A stretch of DNA of 64,000 nt from Nioella nitratireducens (GTDB lineage: Bacteria > Pseudomonadota > Alphaproteobacteria > Rhodobacterales > Rhodobacteraceae): NCBI RefSeq assembly GCF_001879715.1, contig NZ_MNBW01000005.1, positions 186,001 to 250,000 on the forward strand. Reading direction: 5' to 3'. Below are positions 57,725 through 64,000 of the stretch, piece by piece. Within the stretch, counting starts at the first letter, position 1, and the number at the start of each line of letters is the position of its first letter. The translations under genes and the position numbers were made by a program. Below the pieces are notes generated by a model. The model was not told the DNA's origin. It saw only the letters and a program-made list of their open reading frames with translations, and ran no database searches.

Positions 57725-58366
57725 TCAGTCCGGCGCGCGGCCTTCGATCAGCGGAACGAAGCGCACCGGGCAGAGTTCCTGATACTCCAGACCTTGGGCG
57801 GTGCGGGTGACCTTGATCAGGCTTTGCACCGCGTCCGACTGGCCCACAGGCAGCACCATGATGCCGCCTTCGCGCAGTTGCGCCAGCAGGGGACCGGGCG
57901 GGTCTTCGGCGGCGGCGGTCACGATGATACGGTCAAACGGCGCCTGTTCAGGCAGGCCAAAGCTGCCATCGCCGGTCAGGATCGTGATATTGTGCAGGTC
58001 GAGATCGTCGAACAGCTTTTCGCATTCGCGCGTCAGGCGGCGGTGGCGGTCCACGGTATAGACGCGCCGGGCAAGGTGGCTGAGGATCGCGGCCTGATAG
58101 CCCGAGCCGGTGCCGACCTCCAACACCTTGTCGCGCGGCTGCACGTTCAACGCCTGCGTCATCAGCCCAACGACAGAGGGCTGACTGATGGTCTGGCCCG
58201 AGGAAATGGGCAGGGGCATGTCGTCATAGGCACGGTCGGCGAAATGGCCCTTTACGAACAGACCCCGGTCGACCTTTTCCATGGCGCCGAGCGTGCGCGC
58301 ATCCGTGACGCCCTTCGAGCGAAGGGCGAACAGGAACTGCATCTTCTGCTCGGCGTCCCAACTCAT
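57725..58366 (-). CDS. pcm: Protein-L-isoaspartate O-methyltransferase
   Basis: Repairs isoaspartyl residues in aged proteins by methylation. The 213-residue protein has the family's SAM motif [20 protein letters not shown] near residue 80, and the substrate loop [20 protein letters not shown]. Its ATG overlaps the surE stop by four bases (TGA within ATGA). It is followed by the NlpD-like gene. Confidence 0.95.
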   Translation of the reverse strand: MSWDAEQKMQFLFALRSKGVTDARTLGAMEKVDRGLFVKGHFADRAYDDMPLPISSGQTISQPSVVGLMTQALNVQPRDKVLEVGTGSGYQAAILSHLARRVYTVDRHRRLTRECEKLFDDLDLHNITILTGDGSFGLPEQAPFDRIIVTAAAEDPPGPLLAQLREGGIMVLPVGQSDAVQSLIKVTRTAQGLEYQELCPVRFVPLIEGRAPD

Positions 58367-59148
58367 TCGAGGCGCGCTTTCAGGTCGCTCAGCAGATCAT
58401 GCGCCGTCAGGTCGGCGCGCAGCGGCGTGATCGAGATATAGCCGTCCAGATTTGCCTGGGCGTCGCTGTCGGGCGCGGTGGGGTTGTGCTGGCTGCCGCC
58501 AGTGATCCAGACAAAGCGGCGCCCGTTGGGGGCGGCATGGGGCTGCGCCGAAAAATGTGTGCCCCGTCGATAGCCCTGACGCGCCACGCGGCGGCCCTTG
58601 ACCTGACTGGCCGCGACAGGCGGAAAATTCACGTTGTAGAACACGCGATAGTCTTCCTCGTCCCAATGGCCGTGGTCCAGCAGGGTGCGCACGGTTTCGG
58701 CGCCGTGGTGCAGGGCGGCCTCGAACGGATCGTCCAGTTGCAGGTTCTCGGGGCCGAAATACTGTGACAGGGCAATCGAGGGGACGCCCTGCAAAGCGCC
58801 TTCCAAGGCGGCCCCGATGGTGCCGGAATAAAGCACGTTTTCAGCGGCGTTGTTGCCCCGGTTCACCCCGGACAGGATCAGGTCGGGCTTGCTGTCCTTC
58901 AGGATCTCGTGGATCGCGGCCAGCACGCAATCGGCGGGGGTGCCTTCGGTCGTGTAGCGATAGGCGCCAAGGCGCGAGACCAGCGTGGGGTGAACATAGC
59001 TGATACAATGGCCTACGCCCGACTGTTCAAAGGCGGGGGCCACGGTCCAGACCTCGCCATCGGGTCCGGCGACGTCGCGAGCGATGGCCTCCATCACCTC
59101 TAGCCCGGGGGCGTTGATGCCGTCGTCATTGGTGATGAGAATGCGCAT
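58363..59148 (-). CDS. surE: 5'-nucleotidase SurE
   Basis: Metal-dependent nucleotide 5'-phosphatase. The 261-residue protein starts [19 protein letters not shown] with the metal-binding DD at 8-9, and has [20 protein letters not shown] in the middle, both signatures of SurE. It overlaps pcm, and is the first of the surE-pcm pair. The TspO-like gene and serS lie upstream on the same strand. Confidence 0.96.
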   Translation of the reverse strand: MRILITNDDGINAPGLEVMEAIARDVAGPDGEVWTVAPAFEQSGVGHCISYVHPTLVSRLGAYRYTTEGTPADCVLAAIHEILKDSKPDLILSGVNRGNNAAENVLYSGTIGAALEGALQGVPSIALSQYFGPENLQLDDPFEAALHHGAETVRTLLDHGHWDEEDYRVFYNVNFPPVAASQVKGRRVARQGYRRGTHFSAQPHAAPNGRRFVWITGGSQHNPTAPDSDAQANLDGYISITPLRADLTAHDLLSDLKARLE

Positions 59149-59224
59149 CGTGTTGCCCCGTGCCTGTTGCCTTTCCGCCCTGTTATCCGAGGGGAAAGGT
59201 CAGGTCAAAGGGTTGCGGGCGCGG

Positions 59225-59923
59225 TCAGGCGCGGCGCAGCGTGGCCAGTGTCATGATGGCCACCACGGCGGTGCCGAGGATGGTGGCGACAAGGAACGCC
59301 ATGGGGCCGGACAGGTCCGTGACGATGACCCCGATCAAGGCCCAGACCACCGCCGCGCCCAGGGCGGGTTGCGGCAGGGCGCGCAGCAGGGCCAGTGCCG
59401 TGACAAGGGCGCCGACAAGGCCGATCCAACTGCCAACGACCGGTGAGATCGCGGCGAAGCTGCCCACGAGCGTCGTCGTCGTCGCCACCCAACAGGCCGC
59501 GGTCAGCCATCCCGCCAGCAGGCCGAGCGGCACTTGCAGCCACCAGACATCACGGGTTTTCATCGCGCTGCGCAGCGCCAGCAGGGCCCCCGCCAGCATC
59601 ACCCAGATCAGGACCGTTGCGATCATGGGCGAGACCTGTGCGATGCCGATCCAGGCCGCGCCGATCACCTGAGTGACGAAAAGCGGCCAGCGCGTCGCGT
59701 CCCATTCGGCATTGGTGTCGCGTTTGATGAGGCCATAAAAAGCGTTCAGGATCAGGGCGATGAAGATCACTCCCCAGATCGAGAACGCATAGCCCGCGGG
59801 GGCGAAGGGCAGCGGTGTGATCGGATTGGCGAAGGCGTCGGGGGCGTAGCCGCCAAAGCCCGAGGACATGACCGACCCGGCCGCAAAGGCCAGAGCGCCG
59901 CACACAATGGCGACGGCCTTCAT
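59225..59923 (-). CDS. TspO/MBR-like multi-pass membrane protein
   Basis: A 232-residue membrane protein with about seven hydrophobic helices. FAPAGYAFSIWGVIFIALIL resembles the first conserved region of the tryptophan-rich sensory-protein-like family, and several Trp-containing loops (TRDVWWLQVPLG) fit. Longer than classical TspO (about 160 residues), so it belongs to the larger subgroup. Start ATG 59923 (MKAVAIVCGALAF); a TTG farther upstream near the serS stop is possible. Ligand unknown. Confidence 0.65.
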   Translation of the reverse strand: MKAVAIVCGALAFAAGSVMSSGFGGYAPDAFANPITPLPFAPAGYAFSIWGVIFIALILNAFYGLIKRDTNAEWDATRWPLFVTQVIGAAWIGIAQVSPMIATVLIWVMLAGALLALRSAMKTRDVWWLQVPLGLLAGWLTAACWVATTTTLVGSFAAISPVVGSWIGLVGALVTALALLRALPQPALGAAVVWALIGVIVTDLSGPMAFLVATILGTAVVAIMTLATLRRA

Positions 59924-59954
59924 CTGGGGCGTGCCGCCGTTTGTGTTCCTGATT

Positions 59955-61247
59955 TCAGACAAGGTGGCCCTCCGCTGACAGGGTGGTCTTGCCCCCGAGA
60001 TAGGGATGCAACGCCTCGGGGAGAAGGACCGAGCCGTCGTCTTGCTGGCCATTTTCCAGAACCGCGATCAGGCAGCGTCCGACAGCAAGGCCCGAGCCGT
60101 TCAGCGTGTGCACGAATTCGGGCTTGCCGCCGCCAGCAGGGCGGAAACGGGCGTTCATTCGGCGGGCCTGGAAGTCGCCGCAGACCGAGCAAGAACTGAT
60201 TTCGCGGTAGGTGTTTTGCCCCGGCAGCCAGACCTCGATGTCATGGGTGCGCCGCGCGCCAAAGCCCATATCGCCGGTGCAAAGCACCACGGTGCGATAG
60301 GCAAGCCCCAGTTTTTCAAGGATTCCCTGCGCGCAGCCTGTCATGCGGTCCAGCTCGGCCCGGCTGTCTTCGGGCTTGGTAACCGACACCATTTCGACCT
60401 TTTCGAACTGGTGCTGGCGCAGCATTCCAGCCGTGTCGCGGCCCGCGCTGCCGGCCTCGGAGCGGAAGCAGAGGGAATGGGCGGTGTAGCGATGGGGCAA
60501 GGTGGCCTCTTCGACGATCTCGCCCGAGACGATGTTGGTCAGCGTCACTTCCGAGGTGGGGATCAGCCACCAGCCTTCGCGGGTCTGGTAGCTGTCTTCA
60601 CCGAATTTCGGCAGTTGGCCGGTGCCATACATCATCTCTTCGCGCACCAGAACGGGACCGTTCACTTCGGTGAGGCCGTTCTCAAGTGTATGAGTATCCA
60701 GCATAAATTGGGCCAAGGCGCGGTGGACGCGGGCGACGCCGCCCGAGAGCACCACGAAACGCGAGCCGGAAAGCTTGGCCGCGGTTTCGAAATCCATGCC
60801 ATCCCGGGTGGCGGCCAGATCGTAATGTTCCCTGGGTTGGAACGGGAATTCTTTCGGGGTGCCCCAGCGGCGGATCTCGACGTTGTCGGCCTCGTCCGCG
60901 CCGTCGGGAATATCGTCGTAGGGCAGGTTGGGCAGGCCTTCCAGAACCGCGCGCAGGGCGGCGTCCTTGGCCTTGGCCTCATCCTCCAGACGGGAAATTT
61001 CGTCTTTCTTTTCAGATACCAAGCCGCGCAGACGCTCGAACTCCGCCTCGTCGCCAGAGGCCTTGGCCTTGCCCACATCCTTGGAGGCGGCGTTGCGTTC
61101 GGCCTGTGCCGCTTCGGCGGCCGCGATGCAGGCGCGGCGCTCTTCGTCGAGGGCGAGAATGGCGGGCGATTGCGGCGGCAGGCCCCGGCGGGCCATGGCG
61201 GCGTCGAAGGCGTCGGGGTTTTCGCGGATGGCGCGGATATCGTGCAT
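59955..61247 (-). CDS. serS: Seryl-tRNA synthetase
   Basis: Charges tRNA-Ser. The 430-residue class II synthetase begins [20 protein letters not shown], continues with a coiled-coil arm (about 30-105), then motif 2 ([20 protein letters not shown]) and motif 3 ([19 protein letters not shown]). Normal length is reached with the ATG at 61247 after AAAGAGGCC. A 65-codon longer frame upstream runs through the C-rich repeat and is not coding. First gene of serS-tspO-like-surE-pcm-nlpD. Confidence 0.97.
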   Translation of the reverse strand: MHDIRAIRENPDAFDAAMARRGLPPQSPAILALDEERRACIAAAEAAQAERNAASKDVGKAKASGDEAEFERLRGLVSEKKDEISRLEDEAKAKDAALRAVLEGLPNLPYDDIPDGADEADNVEIRRWGTPKEFPFQPREHYDLAATRDGMDFETAAKLSGSRFVVLSGGVARVHRALAQFMLDTHTLENGLTEVNGPVLVREEMMYGTGQLPKFGEDSYQTREGWWLIPTSEVTLTNIVSGEIVEEATLPHRYTAHSLCFRSEAGSAGRDTAGMLRQHQFEKVEMVSVTKPEDSRAELDRMTGCAQGILEKLGLAYRTVVLCTGDMGFGARRTHDIEVWLPGQNTYREISSCSVCGDFQARRMNARFRPAGGGKPEFVHTLNGSGLAVGRCLIAVLENGQQDDGSVLLPEALHPYLGGKTTLSAEGHLV

Positions 61248-61612
61248 TTGGGGCCTCTTTCGGCGGGCGTTTCGCGCCGATCTATGCACCAAAGACAGGT
61301 GCGTTTGAACCCGAAAAGAGGGCGTCGCCATGCGTACACCCCCCGGTACACCCCCTGTGCACCCCCCGTACACCGGTTCGGCGGGTTTCTGCTGGGTCAA
61401 GCTGGATCGGATTTGACCAGGCTGTCCTGTCCGAACGTCCAAGGGGGGCAGGTGCGGAAAAGCTGGCTATGCGAAAGTTTGCTTGCTACGCTGTTCCGTA
61501 CCCGAAGAAGGGGTGCAGAAAGGGATGCTTGGCACGGGCTGACGGGGCCGGTGCAGGGGCAGTTTGACCGTCGGCATCTATTGCAGGGTGGATCCGTTTC
61601 AGGAGACCTTAC
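61248..61612. other. Divergent intergenic region between serS and a secreted protein gene
   Basis: 365 bp with the second C-rich repeat copy at 61331-61372 on the serS side. A frame through the repeat and on to serS is open only because the repeat lacks stops. No clear promoter or RNA gene recognised. Confidence 0.5.
61331..61372 (+). repeat. C-rich 42-bp repeat, copy 2
   Basis: Identical to 17822-17862 apart from one additional C, with units GTACACCCCCCG, GTACACCCCCT and GTGCACCCCCC. It lies 84 bp upstream of serS, which is read in the opposite direction, so on the serS sense strand it is G-rich. Confidence 0.85.
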
Positions 61613-61993
61613 ATGAAACAGTTTGCGATCGCCGCGCTTGCGCTTGCCACTTTTCTGCCCTCTACCGCTTTTGCCCAATCCTATGAGGTCGGCGACCTGA
61701 TCCTTTACCCGTGCGTTGTGCCGGAAGGCGCGACCTCTTGCGTGGCGCGCTTTCAGTCCAGCGATATCACCACGGGGATGGTCGATATCTTCGGCGTCCG
61801 GCCGGGGGCTTTGACGAGCTATATGGCCAACGCCATCCGCCGCTATGACTGGCAGATCGGCGACGAGGTGACGTGCAGCACGGGGCCGGGGGTCATCGTT
61901 GGCATGACTGTCGTCAACGTGACGATCAGCAACAACGCCGGAACCCTCTACTCTCCGTTGATCGAAACCTGCTACGAATACATCCCCTACTGA
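61613..61993 (+). CDS. Small secreted protein (unknown)
   Basis: A 126-residue protein with a clean signal peptide (MKQFAIAALALATFLPSTAFA cut before QSYE). The mature region has four cysteines (YPCVVPEGATSCVARFQ; EVTCSTGPG; ETCYEYIPY) that may form two disulfides. No family recognised. GGAGACCTTAC precedes the ATG. About 100 bp downstream is a short ORF with a similar leader and nothing after it. Confidence 0.75.
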   Translation: MKQFAIAALALATFLPSTAFAQSYEVGDLILYPCVVPEGATSCVARFQSSDITTGMVDIFGVRPGALTSYMANAIRRYDWQIGDEVTCSTGPGVIVGMTVVNVTISNNAGTLYSPLIETCYEYIPY

Positions 61994-62096
61994 GGCCCGC
62001 CCCGTCCACATCAACACGACAGAGCGCTGCGAGGGGGACACTTTCCCGACGGTTCCGTTCTGTCCGGGGGGCGTGGGCTGAACACGGACATCGGAT

Positions 62097-62168
62097 ATGA
62101 AGAAACTTTCAATCGCGGCCCTGGCCCTGGCAGCCGTTCTGCCTGGTGCCGCATCGGCACAAGCTTAA
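62097..62168 (+). pseudogene. Orphan signal-peptide ORF (23 residues)
   Basis: The frame encodes MKKLSIAALALAAVLPGAAS plus AQA and a stop. It is very similar to the leader of the secreted protein at 61613 (both have M-K-x-x-x-IAALALA and an Ala-rich cut site). It ends exactly after a plausible signal peptidase site. Most likely the truncated remnant of a duplicated exported-protein gene; expression as a free peptide is less likely. Confidence 0.5.
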
Positions 62169-62432
62169 TCCAGCGGCCAGCCGCGTGTAACGGTCAGGCG
62201 GGGTCTTCGTCACAGAAAGGGCCGCTGCCCGAAATGTCGCGCCGTGATCGACGCCGGGTGCATTGCGTTTCGCCATCCACTCACCATATCCCCCGTTATC
62301 CGGCCTTGGGGAGGGGCTTTCGGGCGAGCCTGCCTTGCGCTTCCCCCCTTGCGCCAGTAACGTGCCGCCGATTTCGCAGGGGCCCCGACCATACGGGCCC
62401 TTTCGCCACACACCACAAAGGACGCGCCCACA
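62169..62432 (+). other. Intergenic region upstream of yajC
   Basis: 264 bp, GC-rich, with no gene I could support. It should contain the promoter of yajC-secD, but no clear -35/-10 pair was recognised. Confidence 0.4.
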
Positions 62433-62714
62433 ATGGAAGCCGCTGGCAGCTTTATCCCTCTTATCCTGATTTTCGTGATCATGTATTTCCTCATGATCCG
62501 TCCGCAGCAGCAGCAGCGCAAGCAGCACGAGGCCATGGTCGCCGCCCTGCGCCGGGGCGATCAGATCGTCACCGCTGGCGGCCTGATCGCCAAGGTGTCC
62601 AAGGTCAAGGACGACAGCGAGGTCGAGGTCGAGCTGACAGATGGCGTCAAGGTGCGGGTGGTGCGCAACACCATCGCGCGGGTCATCAACAAGACCGAAC
62701 CGGCCACCGAATAA
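62433..62714 (+). CDS. yajC: Preprotein translocase subunit YajC
   Basis: A 93-residue inner-membrane protein: one N-terminal helix (FIPLILIFVIMYFLMIRPQQ) followed by the conserved KQHEAMVAALRRGDQIVTAG and a small beta domain. Accessory to SecDF. Next gene is secD, the usual order. Confidence 0.95.
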   Translation: MEAAGSFIPLILIFVIMYFLMIRPQQQQRKQHEAMVAALRRGDQIVTAGGLIAKVSKVKDDSEVEVELTDGVKVRVVRNTIARVINKTEPATE

Positions 62715-62735
62715 AACCGAGACAAAGGCGCGACG

Positions 62736-64000
62736 ATGCTCAATATCCCCCTCTGGAACCGGGTTCTGATCTGGGGCCTCGTCGCCCTCGGTCTCGCCTT
62801 CGCGGCCCCGAACCTCTTTTACCCGCGCGTCGAGCGCCACAATGACGCCGCCGCCGTGGTGCAAAACGGTGGCGACGTCACCGACGAGGTGGCAGCCGAT
62901 CTGGCGGGCTGGCCTTCCTTCCTGCCGTCGTCTCTGGTCAATCTGGGGCTGGATCTGCGCGGTGGGGCCCACCTGTTGGCCCAGGTGCAGGTTGAGGATG
63001 TCTATGCGGCGCGCATGGATGCGCTGTGGCCCGATGTGCGCGATGCGCTGCGCGAGGCGCGCGACACGGTCGGCACCATTCGGCGGCAAGAGGCCCCGGC
63101 GGGCGAGTTGCGGGTGCGGATTTCGCAAGCCGACGGCATGGATGCGGCGTTGGCCGTTGTGCGCGCCCTGTCGCAGCCGGTGTCCAGCCTGACCGGCGCG
63201 GGCAGCGGCACGCTGGCGGTGTCGGGCGCGGGGGATGTGATCACGGTGACGCTGTCCGAGGCCGAACGCGCCGCCACCGACGACCGCACCATGCGCCAGT
63301 CGGTCGAGATCGTGCGCCGCCGGGTCGATGAGGTCGGCACGCGCGAACCCACGATCCAGAGGCAGGGCGACGACCGCATCCTGATCCAGGTGCCGGGCAT
63401 CGGCAGCGCAGAGGAGCTCAAGACCCTGATCGGCACCACCGCGCGGCTGACCTTCCACCCCGTCACGGGACGCGGCGGCAGCGACATGACCCCGCAAGCG
63501 CGCGAACTGGTGCTGCCGTCGATGGACGATCCGACCCAGTTCTATCGGCTGGAACAGACCCCTGTCCTGTCGGGCGAGGACTTGTCGGATGCGCAACCGG
63601 CCTTTGACCAGAACGGCCTGCCCTCGGTCAATTTCCGCCTGACGACATCGGGCGCGCGCACCTTCTGTGAATACAGCCAGAGCAACGTCGGTGCGCCCTT
63701 TGCGATTGTGCTGGATGGCGAGGTGATCTCGGCGCCCACGATCCGAGAGGCGATCTGCGGCGGCTCGGGGCAGATTTCGGGCAATTTCTCGGTCGAAGGC
63801 TCGACGCAACTGGCGGTTCTGTTGCGCGCGGGGGCCCTGCCAGCCGAGATGACCTTCCTTGAAGAGCGGACGGTTGGTCCCGATCTGGGGGCCGACAGCA
63901 TCGCCGCGGGCGAGGTTGCCGCCGTGGTGGCCGGCTCTGCCGTGCTGATCTTCATGTTGGTCAGCTACGGCCTGTTCGGGCTGTTCGCCAATATCGCGCT
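62736..64000 (+). CDS. secD: Protein translocase subunit SecD (5' part)
   Basis: Visible 421 codons of the RND-family component that uses the proton gradient to help protein export. Starts MLNIPLWNRVLIWGLVALGL (first helix), then LVNLGLDLRGGAHLLAQVQV, the periplasmic P1 region with RRRVDEVGTREPTIQRQGDD, and FAIVLDGEVISAPTIREAI. The window ends within the next membrane helices. The remaining transmembrane part and probably secF lie beyond the right edge. Confidence 0.95.
   Translation, partial: MLNIPLWNRVLIWGLVALGLAFAAPNLFYPRVERHNDAAAVVQNGGDVTDEVAADLAGWPSFLPSSLVNLGLDLRGGAHLLAQVQVEDVYAARMDALWPDVRDALREARDTVGTIRRQEAPAGELRVRISQADGMDAALAVVRALSQPVSSLTGAGSGTLAVSGAGDVITVTLSEAERAATDDRTMRQSVEIVRRRVDEVGTREPTIQRQGDDRILIQVPGIGSAEELKTLIGTTARLTFHPVTGRGGSDMTPQARELVLPSMDDPTQFYRLEQTPVLSGEDLSDAQPAFDQNGLPSVNFRLTTSGARTFCEYSQSNVGAPFAIVLDGEVISAPTIREAICGGSGQISGNFSVEGSTQLAVLLRAGALPAEMTFLEERTVGPDLGADSIAAGEVAAVVAGSAVLIFMLVSYGLFGLFANIA

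Noticed and set aside
61248-61442. N-terminal extension of seryl-tRNA synthetase through the C-rich repeat
   Set aside because: The added residues are encoded by the repeat and have no synthetase homology; the ATG at 61247 gives the standard 430-residue enzyme.

Overview
This window is high-GC chromosomal DNA from an alphaproteobacterium, most likely the Roseobacter/Rhodobacteraceae group. The main pointers are a NuoE subunit with a long Ala/Pro linker and a C-terminal helix-hairpin-helix domain, a nuo cluster interrupted by small Rhodobacterales-type accessory proteins, the nuoN-birA-coaX-rnj linkage, and the lysC-ptsP linkage. The species assignment is an inference from gene content. I saw no rRNA, tRNA, insertion sequence, prophage or CRISPR array.

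Layout. Positions 1-1664 (minus): aspartate kinase followed by the truncated start of ptsP, diverging from a PLP-dependent threonine/serine dehydratase (1781-2752). Positions 3049-6913 (minus): glmU-glmS and an AlkD-like DNA glycosylase, diverging from phosphoglycolate phosphatase and a DegT-type aminotransferase (7051-8948). Three consecutive stem-loops close that unit. Positions 9156-16935: a tightly packed leucine/isovalerate degradation operon (isovaleryl-CoA dehydrogenase, both methylcrotonyl-CoA carboxylase subunits, HMG-CoA lyase, an enoyl-CoA hydratase). It also carries an ASCH protein, a GST and an ABM-domain protein, and is headed by a promoter overlapped by a 24-bp near-palindrome. 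A phytanoyl-CoA dioxygenase-family gene follows.

Positions 18210-40368: the complete 14-subunit complex I set, nuoA to nuoN. It holds at least thirteen extra genes: a sulfotransferase, a methyltransferase, two further proteins with the same C-terminal domain as NuoE, several small membrane or exported proteins, a CMD-family protein and a 30-codon membrane ORF. birA, coaX and rnj follow to 43595, ending at a bidirectional terminator shared with a convergent DEAD-box helicase.

Positions 45344-51143: a lipoprotein, prfC, a two-domain universal stress protein, an unrecognised protein, a Hint-domain protein and an atypical SDR. A roughly 600-bp AT-rich stretch without a convincing gene follows (51225-51832). 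Positions 51833-56427: an orphan FbpC-like ABC ATPase, tatABC, a DUF815 ATPase and a compositionally different Stf0-like sulfotransferase. Positions 56456-61247 (minus): serS, a TspO-like membrane protein, surE, pcm and an NlpD-like degenerate LytM lipoprotein. The window ends with a small secreted protein, an orphan signal-peptide ORF, yajC and the 5' part of secD.

Most of the window is housekeeping. The most unusual content is the accessory gene set inside the nuo cluster, a 41/42-bp C-rich repeat found before both nuoA and serS, and several short structured intergenic elements.
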